A stretch of DNA of 64,000 bases, from contig CAOKVX010000001.1 of the NCBI GenBank assembly GCA_948472945.1, forward strand, positions 186,001 through 250,000, given 5' to 3'. Within the stretch, counting starts at the first letter, position 1. Each line of letters starts with the position of its first letter. The notes beneath the pieces are model-generated. The model worked only from the letters and a program-made list of their open reading frames with translations. It had not been told where the DNA came from and searched no databases. The translations under genes and the position numbers were made by a program. The DNA is from an uncultured Clostridia bacterium (GTDB lineage: Bacteria; Bacillota; Clostridia; Lachnospirales; Lachnospiraceae). Below are positions 35,394-44,266 of the stretch, piece by piece.

Positions 35394-36256
35394 TGGGTGC
35401 GATATACAAAAAAGAGTTAAAATCTTATTTTACATCTATGATTGGCTGTGTATTTCTGGCCATACTGTTAATAATCATCAGTATATATTTCTTTGTGGTT
35501 AACCTTTTAAACATGGTGGCGGACTTTTCGACTGCGCTAAATGCTATAACATTTGTCGTTGTTCTGCTGATTCCAATTATTACAATGAGAATTATTGCCG
35601 AGGAGAACAGGCAGAAAACGGACCAGCTTCTTCTCACCGCGCCGGTGTCGGTTACTAAAATTGTAATCGGAAAATATCTTGCGCTTATTACGCTGTACGG
35701 TATAGCGATGCTCGTACTCTGTGTATATCCGCTTATTATGACTATGTACGGTGAAGCGCAGCTCGCCCAGTCGTACAGCAGCATATTCGGATTCTTCTTA
35801 ATGGGAGGCGCATATATTTCGATAGGCCTTTTTATATCATCTCTTACTGAGAGTCAGGTGATTGCCGCGGTTATATCGTTTGTAGTAATGATATTTACGT
35901 ATCTTATGAGCAGCCTTGCACAGCTTCTGCCGTCAGACCATTTTTCTGTCTGCATTATTATGTGCATGATAGCGCTTATTTTGGCTGTAATTGTTCATAT
36001 GATGCTCAGAAGCGCATATCTTACGGCCGGGGTAGCCGTTCTGGGCGTGGCGGCATCAATCATTGTCTATTTAGTAAAGCCGTCGCTGTATGACGGTTTG
36101 ATAGTAAATATTATGAGCTGGTTTTCGGTTGTTGCAAGATTCAGTTCGTTTTCACTTGGAATTATGGATATATCATCTCTTGTATACTACCTAAGTGTAA
36201 TGTTTGTATTTGTATTCTTCACGATATTGAAGATAAAGAAAAAGAGATGGAGCTGA
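35393..36256 (+). CDS. ABC-2 type permease, GldF-like
   Basis: A 287-residue protein with six hydrophobic helices spread along its length and an N-terminal MGAIYKKELKSYFTSMIGCVF typical of ABC-2 permeases. The conserved cytoplasmic loop RIIAEENRQKTDQLLLTAPVSVTKIVIGKYLA follows helix 2. It overlaps the ATPase stop codon by one base, showing translational coupling. It is the membrane part of the exporter made with the ATPase and the next two genes. Confidence 0.92.
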   Translation: MGAIYKKELKSYFTSMIGCVFLAILLIIISIYFFVVNLLNMVADFSTALNAITFVVVLLIPIITMRIIAEENRQKTDQLLLTAPVSVTKIVIGKYLALITLYGIAMLVLCVYPLIMTMYGEAQLAQSYSSIFGFFLMGGAYISIGLFISSLTESQVIAAVISFVVMIFTYLMSSLAQLLPSDHFSVCIIMCMIALILAVIVHMMLRSAYLTAGVAVLGVAASIIVYLVKPSLYDGLIVNIMSWFSVVARFSSFSLGIMDISSLVYYLSVMFVFVFFTILKIKKKRWS

Positions 36257-36295
36257 TTGACTCTGTCATAGTGGCAAAGAAAGGAGAATGATAAA

Positions 36296-37867
36296 GTGAG
36301 TGATAAGGAATTTGATATATATGAGAATGATGAAAAAAATAATGCAAATGCAGGCGGCAATGTCGATATTGTAAACGACGCTTCAGAATATAACGACGGT
36401 TTTGTTGAGGAAATATATGCGGAGACAGCCCCACTCAAGAAAAACAAAGGCGGGTTAAAGGGCCGTAATTTTAAACAGGGACTCTACAGCTCATTTGTCG
36501 CATTATTTGTTGTTGCAATAGTTATTTTGTTTAACCTGTTCGTAGGACAGCTTAATCTCAAGGTAGACCTTACAAAGGAAGAAGTGTATACGCTTACGGA
36601 TGCAACCAGGGAACTTGCGGAAAATCTTACGGATGAGATTGAGATATATTATCTTGTAAAAGAGGGAGAAGAATACGACGTTCTCAAAAATGTAGTTGAG
36701 CAGTATGACAAACTGCCTAACATTACTTCCATATGGAAAGACCCTGAATTATATCCGCAGTTTGCTGCACAGTACACGAGCGAGCAGCTTCAGGGAAACG
36801 ATGTCATTGTTGTAAATAAGACTACGGGAACGAGCAGATTTATACCTTTTGATGATATGTATATAACTGATTACCAGATTAACTATACTTCATATAACTA
36901 CGATTACAAATATACTCTTGACGCGGAAGGGCAGATTACTTCCTCAATCCAGTATGTTACCTCGGGTGTCCGCACGAAAATGTACGTAGTGTCATCGCAC
37001 GGGGAGGAGCAGTTAGGACAGAGTGTGACCGAGCTTATTCAAAAGGCTAACGTAGATATGGAGCCGTTAGACGTCATATCGCAGACTACAATACCTGAGG
37101 ACTGTGACATTATTTTTATAAACGGACCCGTAACCGATATATCGGCTGATGAACTGGCGATGTACAAGGCTTATCTCGACAACGGCGGCAAGGCCATATT
37201 TACTGTTGCTTTCTCGGATAAGGATATGCCTAATTATTTCGAGCTGCTTGAATATTACGGAGTTGAGGCAACGCGGGGAGTAATACTTGAGAACAGCGGA
37301 AACTATATGGGTCAGTATCCGACATATCTGTTAGAAAAATTTGAGTCTGTCACTGACGACATATCGGCGGAATACACGCTTGAAGACTATATTATTATGC
37401 CTATAGCCACTATGCTTAAGACTAAGGATGAGTCGGAACTTAGGGGAACGCTCAAGGTGTCGGACATAGTAATATCTACGGAGGACGCATATGGTAAGAC
37501 TAATCCGGAATCTACTGTCATTGAAAAGGAGGAAAACGACCCTACAGGTCCTTTCTCACTTGTAATACAGGCTTCGGACACTTATAAGGATAAATCGTCA
37601 AAAGTAGCAATATACGCTTCGCCTTTCATGTTGACCGACGACTGGATTGATTATTACGAATGTTCTAATATAGATCTTTTCATAGATTCTATAGACTGGA
37701 TGAGTGAGCAGCAGTCTATTACCGTTCCTAAAAGAAGCCTTGACGGCGTATACCTTGAGGTGCCTCAGAAAGATGCTACCATATGGGCGGCAGTGACAGT
37801 TATTATACTTCCGCTAAGTATTCTGATTGTCGGTTTTGTCGTATGGTATATGAGGAGGAAGCATTGA
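36296..37867 (+). CDS. GldG-family auxiliary protein of an ABC exporter
   Basis: A 523-residue protein starting at GTG with AAAGGAG upstream. A cytoplasmic N-terminal segment, one hydrophobic helix (about 64-85), a large outer domain with VDLTKEEVYTLTDATRELAENLTDEIEIYYLVKEGEEYD (the ABC_transp_aux signature), and a C-terminal helix (about 495-518, VTVIILPLSILIVGFVVW). This is the GldG layout: a protein with a helix at each end and a large extracytoplasmic part. It likely docks on the exporter. The next start codon overlaps this stop by one base. Confidence 0.9.
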   Translation: MSDKEFDIYENDEKNNANAGGNVDIVNDASEYNDGFVEEIYAETAPLKKNKGGLKGRNFKQGLYSSFVALFVVAIVILFNLFVGQLNLKVDLTKEEVYTLTDATRELAENLTDEIEIYYLVKEGEEYDVLKNVVEQYDKLPNITSIWKDPELYPQFAAQYTSEQLQGNDVIVVNKTTGTSRFIPFDDMYITDYQINYTSYNYDYKYTLDAEGQITSSIQYVTSGVRTKMYVVSSHGEEQLGQSVTELIQKANVDMEPLDVISQTTIPEDCDIIFINGPVTDISADELAMYKAYLDNGGKAIFTVAFSDKDMPNYFELLEYYGVEATRGVILENSGNYMGQYPTYLLEKFESVTDDISAEYTLEDYIIMPIATMLKTKDESELRGTLKVSDIVISTEDAYGKTNPESTVIEKEENDPTGPFSLVIQASDTYKDKSSKVAIYASPFMLTDDWIDYYECSNIDLFIDSIDWMSEQQSITVPKRSLDGVYLEVPQKDATIWAAVTVIILPLSILIVGFVVWYMRRKH

Positions 37868-39387
37868 TGAAAAGAAAGCAGTTTGTTACGCTTATTATAA
37901 TGATTGCGGCCATTGTTTTGCTTGCGGCCGGATATACTGCCGTCATGAATATGAACAGTGATAATGCGGATGTCGATGATGATGGGCAGCAGGAGGAGGA
38001 AGTAAAAACAATACATCTGTTTGAAATTAACGCTGATGATGTAATTGGTATATCGTACAGCTGTGACCTCGGTTCTCTTGATATGACAAAGGAAAGCGGA
38101 ATGTGGCTTCAGAAAGGTACGTCGGTACCTATTAACGACGAGCAGGTAAGCGTGATGCTTGACGCAGTCAATGATGTTGTTGCAATACGTGAGATAGAGG
38201 ATGGCGCGGGAAACCTTGGAGAGTATGGCCTTGAAAACCCGTCAATGCAGTACACGATAACGATGAGCGATAATACGACCCACATTTTTAAGTTCGGTTT
38301 AAAATTGCAGACACAGATTGAGGGATATTATGCGCTGATAGATTCCTCCGATAAGGTGTACAGCGTAGCGGCAAACTATTTTGACCCGTTCCACAAGTCA
38401 CTTGAGGAAATGATTGCGATTGAGGACGAGATAAATATTTCTGTTGACAACGTCACAAAATTCGGCGTTACCACTAATAAGGGACTTAACTTTGCGGCGT
38501 CATATGTGGGAGATGAGATTGAGGAAAATACCTATTATACATGGCGTATAGATGAGCCGTACGACAATGTAATGGCCGACACGGACAGCCTTAAAGAGAT
38601 TCTCGCAAATCTTGCGAATCTCAAATATGAAAGCTGCGTCGCATACAGCGAGGAAGATATGTCGCAGTATGGACTTGAAAAGCCGTTTGCAACGCTCTCT
38701 TTAGAATATTATGAAGTTACGGGAGTTGAAACACCGGAAACAGGTGATGAAATGCCGGAAACCGGTGATGAAGCTCAGGGAACGGACGAACAGGCATCTG
38801 CAACCCCTGTACCTGAGGAGATGAGGGTATATTCAACGTATGCGCTCAATATTGGAGATTCATACTCCGAGGGTGAGGACAAAGGGTATTATGTTAACCC
38901 TGAGGGCAGCAGCAATGTTTACAGGATGGATTCGATGTATATTGACGCCCTGACGGGATTTACATCATTTTCACTTGCCGACCCGTGTATATATACGGTT
39001 CTGGTAGACCAGATGACCGGATATGAGATTGAATATGAGGGTGAGAAAATTGTAGTTGAAAGGAAACAGGAGAACGAAGAGGACGTATACTACGTAAACG
39101 GCAAAAAGGTTGAAAAAGAAGGAATCCTCACACTGTTTTCGGCGGCGTATCTTCTAACTTTCTCCGGAGAGGCAGATGATGAAAAAGCAGAGCTGGACAG
39201 CAAACCTGTGCTTAAAATAACTTATCACACTAACGGCGGAAAGGATGACGTTGTAAAATACATTCCTTACGACGGCGATAACTTCTATCAGGTAGACAAA
39301 AACGGAATCAATTATTTCCTTACAGACAAGAGGGGAATTGACGACCTAATCTCAAGATATAAGACATATATGAAAGAGAATTTTTAG
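37867..39387 (+). CDS. DUF4340 domain protein, partner of the GldG-type exporter
   Basis: A 506-residue protein whose ATG overlaps the previous stop (TGATG). One N-terminal helix (about 4-24) is followed by a large outer part with repeated beta-rich DUF4340 units: LGEYGLENPSMQYTITMSDN and a second YGLEKPFATLSLEYYE. Between them lies a Thr/Glu-rich segment with near repeats of ETGDEMPETGDE (about 300-310). DUF4340 proteins are commonly next to GldG-type genes. It ends the operon; function is unknown beyond the neighbourhood. Confidence 0.88.
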   Translation: MKRKQFVTLIIMIAAIVLLAAGYTAVMNMNSDNADVDDDGQQEEEVKTIHLFEINADDVIGISYSCDLGSLDMTKESGMWLQKGTSVPINDEQVSVMLDAVNDVVAIREIEDGAGNLGEYGLENPSMQYTITMSDNTTHIFKFGLKLQTQIEGYYALIDSSDKVYSVAANYFDPFHKSLEEMIAIEDEINISVDNVTKFGVTTNKGLNFAASYVGDEIEENTYYTWRIDEPYDNVMADTDSLKEILANLANLKYESCVAYSEEDMSQYGLEKPFATLSLEYYEVTGVETPETGDEMPETGDEAQGTDEQASATPVPEEMRVYSTYALNIGDSYSEGEDKGYYVNPEGSSNVYRMDSMYIDALTGFTSFSLADPCIYTVLVDQMTGYEIEYEGEKIVVERKQENEEDVYYVNGKKVEKEGILTLFSAAYLLTFSGEADDEKAELDSKPVLKITYHTNGGKDDVVKYIPYDGDNFYQVDKNGINYFLTDKRGIDDLISRYKTYMKENF

Positions 39388-39416
39388 TAAATCAGTTCGC
39401 AAATAATTATTTTTCC

Positions 39417-39506
39417 GGCTCCGTACAACTGTTTGTATTCATTCCGGGCATGCTTGCGCTTTGATTGCAGATATCCCTATATGAATATAGACAGTTGCCC
39501 GGAGCC
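39417..39506. repeat. Long imperfect hairpin between two ABC exporter operons
   Basis: GGCTCCG (39417-39423), AACTGT and TATTCAT (to 39442) pair in order with ATGAATA (39481-39487), ACAGTT and CGGAGCC (39500-39506), separated by two three-base mismatched internal loops. The 38-base apical part is GC-richer. It may act as terminator, RNA stabiliser, or be a mobile hairpin element. Confidence 0.65.
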
Positions 39507-39622
39507 TATGTAAAATTTAATTTTAAGAGACTGCCCTAAAAAAAATTTTTATGAGGAAAAAAAACCACATTTGTGTTATCATGTATGTGTAATTGATAAT
39601 ATTTTTGTGTGGAGGTTATAAA

Positions 39623-40528
39623 ATGGTTCTGGAACTGAGAAATATAGAGAAATCTTTCGGTGAGAAACGTGTTCTCACCGGAGTGTCATTCAAGGCTGAA
39701 AGCGGTAAAGCTTTCGGCCTGCTTGGCAGAAACGGGGCGGGTAAAACTACTTCGATACGTATATTGATGAATGTATTTCCGGCTGACTGCGGCGAGGTAT
39801 TGGTTGACGGAAAGAATGTTGATTACGATAAACTGCGTATAGGTTATCTGCCTGAAGAGCGCGGGCTTTACCCGAAAAAAATAATAGTTGACCAGCTTAC
39901 ATATTTTGCGGAGTTAAAGGGGATGAGCCACAGGGAGGCCGTGAAATCCGTAGATTACTGGCTGGGCAGGCTGGGCATGTCTGAATATCGAAACAAGCGG
40001 CTTGATACGCTTTCAAAAGGAAACCAGCAGAAAATACAGCTCATCACGGCGCTGGCCCATAACCCGGATATTGTAATATTGGATGAGCCTTTCTCAGGGC
40101 TTGACCCTGTCAATGCAATGCTCTTAAAGGATGTAGTAAAAGAGCAGATTTCTAAAAACAAGGTTGTACTGTTCTCAAGCCACCAGATGAATTATATTGA
40201 GGAGTTCTGTGACAGCATAGCAATTCTGAACTCCGGGTGTGTTGCCCTGCAGGGAGAGCTTCATGATATAAAACGAAATTACGTGCGCGACAGGCTTGTA
40301 GTCCGTACGGAATACCCTGAACAGATAAGGAAAGATTTTTCCGGATCATGTACGGACATGGAGGACGGAGGACTTATTATTCAGCTTAAATCTCTGGACG
40401 ATAAAAAGGCTGTTATGAAAAAGCTTGTTGATGATTATGATATTGACGAAGTCAAAGTGTTCGAGCCTTCTCTCAACGACATATTTGTCGAGTATGCAGG
40501 CGGTTTGGCAAAGGAGGATGCAAAATGA
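39623..40528 (+). CDS. ABC transporter ATPase, NatA-like
   Basis: A 301-residue ATPase starting MVLELRNIEKSFGEKRVL from ATG 39623, seven bases after GGAGG (39611-39615); upstream in-frame starts are rejected. It has GRNGAGKTT (Walker A), LSKGNQQKIQ (signature), ILDEPFSGLDP (Walker B) and SSHQMNYIEEFCDSIAIL. The C-terminal extension after about 215 is the DUF4162 type seen in NatA-like proteins. The permease gene overlaps its stop by four bases. In Bacillus NatAB exports Na+; the substrate here is not proved. Confidence 0.92.
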   Translation: MVLELRNIEKSFGEKRVLTGVSFKAESGKAFGLLGRNGAGKTTSIRILMNVFPADCGEVLVDGKNVDYDKLRIGYLPEERGLYPKKIIVDQLTYFAELKGMSHREAVKSVDYWLGRLGMSEYRNKRLDTLSKGNQQKIQLITALAHNPDIVILDEPFSGLDPVNAMLLKDVVKEQISKNKVVLFSSHQMNYIEEFCDSIAILNSGCVALQGELHDIKRNYVRDRLVVRTEYPEQIRKDFSGSCTDMEDGGLIIQLKSLDDKKAVMKKLVDDYDIDEVKVFEPSLNDIFVEYAGGLAKEDAK

Positions 40529-41769
40529 GGCAGTTCGGAAAAATTTTTAAATTTGAATTCAAATATTATTTAAAAAATAAAGTATTTATAAGTGTTACCA
40601 TATTTCTTGTTCTGCTTATAGCCGGCGTTATGTTTTTCCCGCGGGTTATGAATGTTGTTAAGTCGGACGAAAACGGTGACAATGAGCCGAAAAAAAAGTC
40701 TGTTATGCTGGTGAAAGCTGAACAGTCCGAACAGTCAGATATGGTGTTAGAGGCATTTGTTAACTCCTTTGCAGACTATGACGTGCAGCTTACTGAGGAA
40801 GAGACGGACGCAGTTAAGGATAAAATTATTTCCGGCGAAGCTGAGTGTGCTTTTGTAGTTACGGGAGCCACTTCATATACTTACTATGTGGATAATCTGT
40901 CTATATATGACTCTAAAACGGAGGTGGCCGACGAGGCTTTAAAGAGTGTATACCAGATGAATGCGATAGTTGAAAGCGGTATTACGATGGAGGGCGCTCA
41001 GGAGATTATGGGAGTTCAGATTGAGGGAACGACCGAAAAACTTGGTGTTGACCAGATGCAGAACTATTGGTACACATATATTATGATATTTGCGCTGTAT
41101 ATGGTTATTCTGCTCTACGGACAGATGGTTGCGACCAATGTAGCATCTGAGAAAAGCTCTCGTGCAATGGAGCTTTTAATTACAAGCGCCAAGCCTGTCA
41201 GTATGATGTTCGGAAAAGTTATTGCGTCATGCCTTGCGGGCCTGATTCAGCTTGTGGCCGTGTTCGGATCCGCATTTCTTTTCTTCAATGTCAACAAGTC
41301 GTATTGGGCTGATAACATGATTGTAGGCTCTATATTTGACATGCCGCCGTCACTTCTCGGATTTATGCTCATATTCTTTGTGCTCGGATTTTTTATATAT
41401 GCGTTTCTGTACGGGGCGATTGGTTCCACGGTGTCCAAGCTTGAGGATATAAACACATCAGTTATGCCTATAACAATGCTGTTTATTATCGCATTTATGG
41501 TGGTAATGTTCTCATTTGCGTCGGGAACGGTTGACACCGTACTTATGAAAGTGTGTTCGTTTATACCGTTTACATCTTCTATGGCCATGTTTACCCGTAT
41601 CGCGATGAGCACTGTGCCGTGGTATGAGATTGTCGCGTCAATTGTTATTTTAATCGGTTCGGTAGTGGGAGTCGGCGTCGTTTCTGCTAAGATATACCGT
41701 GTCGGCGTACTTTTATATGGTACCACTCCAAAAATCGGTTCTGTAATAAAGGCTGTGAGGAAAGGATAA
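40525..41769 (+). CDS. ABC-2 type permease, NatB-like
   Basis: A 414-residue protein whose ATG overlaps the ATPase stop by four bases. It has a first helix (about 18-38), a long outer loop (about 40-175) and five further helices (from about 180 to 400). The coupling segment MVATNVASEKSSRAMELLITSAKPVSMMFGKVIASCLAGLIQL is typical of NatB/YhaP-like permeases. Together with the preceding gene it forms a two-gene exporter operon ending about ten bases before recN. Confidence 0.92.
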   Translation: MRQFGKIFKFEFKYYLKNKVFISVTIFLVLLIAGVMFFPRVMNVVKSDENGDNEPKKKSVMLVKAEQSEQSDMVLEAFVNSFADYDVQLTEEETDAVKDKIISGEAECAFVVTGATSYTYYVDNLSIYDSKTEVADEALKSVYQMNAIVESGITMEGAQEIMGVQIEGTTEKLGVDQMQNYWYTYIMIFALYMVILLYGQMVATNVASEKSSRAMELLITSAKPVSMMFGKVIASCLAGLIQLVAVFGSAFLFFNVNKSYWADNMIVGSIFDMPPSLLGFMLIFFVLGFFIYAFLYGAIGSTVSKLEDINTSVMPITMLFIIAFMVVMFSFASGTVDTVLMKVCSFIPFTSSMAMFTRIAMSTVPWYEIVASIVILIGSVVGVGVVSAKIYRVGVLLYGTTPKIGSVIKAVRKG

Positions 41770-41778
41770 TATAACTAT

Positions 41779-43476
41779 ATGTTGACACACTTACATGTGA
41801 AAAATCTTGCGGTTGTCGAGGATATTGAGATAGATTTCGGTGAACGGCTCAACATCCTCACAGGTGAGACAGGTGTCGGAAAATCTGTGATTGTAGGCTC
41901 GATTAGCATAGCCCTCGGCGCTAAAATATCATCCGATATGGTAAGGGCGGGAGCTGGATATGCGCTTGTAGAGATGATATTTGAGATTGACGAGTCTGCG
42001 AGACGGCTTTTGGAGGAGTTTGATATATATCCGGAGGACGGATTACTTATTATATCAAGAAAGATAACTGGCGGCAGAAGCGTAAGCAAAATCAACGGTG
42101 AGACAGTGACGCTGAATGTGCTGAAAAGGACTGCGTGTAAGCTTATCGACATTCACGGACAGCACGAGCACCAGTCGCTTTTGTACAGGGAAAACCATCT
42201 TGCAATAATAGACAGATATGACAGAACTACTACGGATAGTCTTAAGGACGAGGTTTCAAGCCTTTACAGGGAATATGTCAGCGTCAAAAAAGAATACGAC
42301 AGGCTTCAAGTTTCCGAGGAGGAGAGAGGCAGGGAGGCCGCTTTTCTTGAATTTGAAAAAAATGAGATAGAACAGGCAGACATTGGAGACAATGAGGAGG
42401 AGGAGCTTGAGAAACTATATAAAAAGCTAAACAATGCCGAGAAGACGGCGTCGGCCGTCGGCAAAGCATACGAATATACGTCGGGAGGCTCGGACAACGC
42501 CGCTGCAATGATTAGCAACGCGCTCGGAAGCCTTGGCGAGGCGGCGGATTACGACGAAACTGTGGCAGGCTATGTAAGTATGCTCTCAGATGTTGAAAAT
42601 ATATTGTCTGACGTCAATCATGAGCTTTCATCCTACATTGATAATTTTAATTTTGACGGTCAACTGTACACCGATACGGAGGAAAGACTAGACTTTGTTA
42701 GGAAGATTTTATTAAAATATGGCGGGAGCAAGGAGTCGCTTGACAGGCATTATGACGAGGTAATCGAGAGGTATAATATGCTTTCGGACTATGAAAATCA
42801 CATGGCGGAGCTTGCGGCAAGGCTTGAATCCGTACAGGCGCGGCTTGACGACGCATCGTGCAGGCTGAGTGACGCCAGAAAAAATTCGGCCGGACAGCTC
42901 TCGGTGTTAATTGAAAAAGCGTTGGGCGAGCTCAACTTTGCCGACGTAAAGTTTGAGATTGAGTTTGAAAGGCTTCAGACATATTCAGCTGGAGGAGTCG
43001 ACGGCGCGGAATTTCTAATATCCACCAATCCCGGAGAACCTTTAAAGCCGCTGGCAAAGATTGCCTCGGGGGGAGAACTGTCTAGGATAATGCTTGCGAT
43101 AAAATCCGTGCTTGCAGAGAAAGATTCCATTCACACACTTGTGTTTGATGAGATTGATACCGGAATAAGCGGCAGGACGGCCCAGAGGGTGTCTGAGAAG
43201 CTTGCGGTAATTGCGGGCAGCCATCAGGTTATCTGTATAACTCATCTCGCACAGATTGCGGCTATGGCTGATAACCATTACGTTATTGAAAAAAAACAGT
43301 CGGGAGGAAAGACAAGCACCGGCATACGGCTGCTTGACGAGTCCGGGACTTATGACGAGCTTGCCAGAATTATCGGCGGAACACAGATAACGGAGGCGGT
43401 TAGGACAAGCGCGGGCGAGATGAAAAAGCTTGCCGCCGACTGGAAGAGGAAAACACACGCTAATCCTGATGAATAA
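41779..43476 (+). CDS. recN: DNA repair protein RecN
   Basis: A 565-residue SMC-like protein: LTHLHVKNLAVVEDIEIDFGERLNILTGETGVGKSV (Walker A with valine in place of the more usual alanine), two long coiled-coil arms (about 150-230 and 300-380), the FISTNPGEPLKPLAKIASGGELSRIMLAIK signature (here starting FLIS) and LVFDEIDTGISGRTAQ (Walker B). RecN acts early in double-strand break repair. In many spore formers recN is followed directly by spoIVB and spo0A; here a toxin-antitoxin pair lies between recN and spoIVB. Confidence 0.97.
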   Translation: MLTHLHVKNLAVVEDIEIDFGERLNILTGETGVGKSVIVGSISIALGAKISSDMVRAGAGYALVEMIFEIDESARRLLEEFDIYPEDGLLIISRKITGGRSVSKINGETVTLNVLKRTACKLIDIHGQHEHQSLLYRENHLAIIDRYDRTTTDSLKDEVSSLYREYVSVKKEYDRLQVSEEERGREAAFLEFEKNEIEQADIGDNEEEELEKLYKKLNNAEKTASAVGKAYEYTSGGSDNAAAMISNALGSLGEAADYDETVAGYVSMLSDVENILSDVNHELSSYIDNFNFDGQLYTDTEERLDFVRKILLKYGGSKESLDRHYDEVIERYNMLSDYENHMAELAARLESVQARLDDASCRLSDARKNSAGQLSVLIEKALGELNFADVKFEIEFERLQTYSAGGVDGAEFLISTNPGEPLKPLAKIASGGELSRIMLAIKSVLAEKDSIHTLVFDEIDTGISGRTAQRVSEKLAVIAGSHQVICITHLAQIAAMADNHYVIEKKQSGGKTSTGIRLLDESGTYDELARIIGGTQITEAVRTSAGEMKKLAADWKRKTHANPDE

Positions 43477-43586
43477 TTAAAGTATTTTGCTTGAGGTAAC
43501 GGTATAATTATGTCCTATAAGAATGAGCCAAATGCAAATAAAAGTCAAGTCTAAATTTATGAAACTTCGGAAAGGGGATATTTGAA

Positions 43587-43847
43587 ATGCCGCAGATTAT
43601 ACCGATTAAAGATTTAAAAAGTACTTCGGAAATTTCCGATATGTGCCACAAGTCAGATGAACCAATTTATATTACAAAGAATGGATATGGCGATATGGTA
43701 ATTATGAGTATGGAGGTTTATGAAAGTACCATGCGTCAGCTTGCAGTGTATAGGGATATTGAAGTGTCAGAGCAGCAAATAGAAAACGGACATGTAAGGG
43801 ATGCAAGAACGGCTTTGGCAGGAATGAGGAAAAAGTATGACATATAA
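43587..43847 (+). CDS. Phd/YefM-type antitoxin
   Basis: An 86-residue protein with PIKDLKSTSEISDMCHKSDEPIYITKNGYGDMVIMSMEVYE, the Phd/YefM DNA-binding and dimer pattern, and an acidic-to-basic C-terminal tail that would bind the toxin. GGAAAGGGG lies about nine bases before the ATG. It overlaps the toxin gene by 11 bases. Such antitoxins repress their own operon and block the toxin. It is inserted in the recN-spoIVB neighbourhood. Confidence 0.93.
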   Translation: MPQIIPIKDLKSTSEISDMCHKSDEPIYITKNGYGDMVIMSMEVYESTMRQLAVYRDIEVSEQQIENGHVRDARTALAGMRKKYDI

Positions 43848-44148
43848 TTTAATTGTCACAGAGCATGCGGATGAACTCCTTGATAATATTTTAAATTACT
43901 TGATTTATCAGCTGGGAAGCGGGCAGGCTGCCAGACATTTGCTGGATGAAATAGAACGCATATATGACCGTCTTGTAGAAAATCCACTGCAATTTACATT
44001 TAGCAGGGATACATATTTGGCAGAGAGAGTCTACCATGAGGCTGTTACTGAATACATGAATTATGTCATAGTATTTAGTGTTAAAGCGAATATTGTAAAT
44101 ATAGTCGGAATATTTCATCAACTTGAAAATTACCGGAAGAAAATATAA
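43837..44148 (+). CDS. RelE/ParE-family toxin
   Basis: A 103-residue protein of the RelE/ParE fold: YNLIVTEHADELLDNILNYLIYQLGSGQAARHLLDEIERIYDRLVENP, then YMNYVIVFSVKANIVNIVGIFHQLENYRKKI at the end. The length and long first helix hairpin are like ParE, which poisons DNA gyrase, but an mRNase role cannot be ruled out. The start codon lies inside the antitoxin gene, 11 bases before its stop, so translation is coupled. It appears intact. Confidence 0.9.
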   Translation: MTYNLIVTEHADELLDNILNYLIYQLGSGQAARHLLDEIERIYDRLVENPLQFTFSRDTYLAERVYHEAVTEYMNYVIVFSVKANIVNIVGIFHQLENYRKKI

Positions 44149-44193
44149 CGTAATAATCGTGCCGTCTAGTCAGTCTGGCATCTTGTATTTCGG

Positions 44194-44222
44194 GAATAAC
44201 AATCACTCTTTTGGACATACTA
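44194..44222 (+). promoter_or_regulatory. Sigma-G (forespore) promoter of spoIVB
   Basis: GAATA (44194-44198) and CATACTA (44216-44222) with 17 bases between, about 45 bases before the spoIVB start. The -10 box equals the sigma-G/sigma-F consensus and the -35 box fits (GNATR-type). It lies after the toxin gene stop. Confidence 0.75.
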
Positions 44223-44266
44223 TAGCTTGATATCTGCTATGCAGTCCGGGAGGGTGATTTTTTTAT

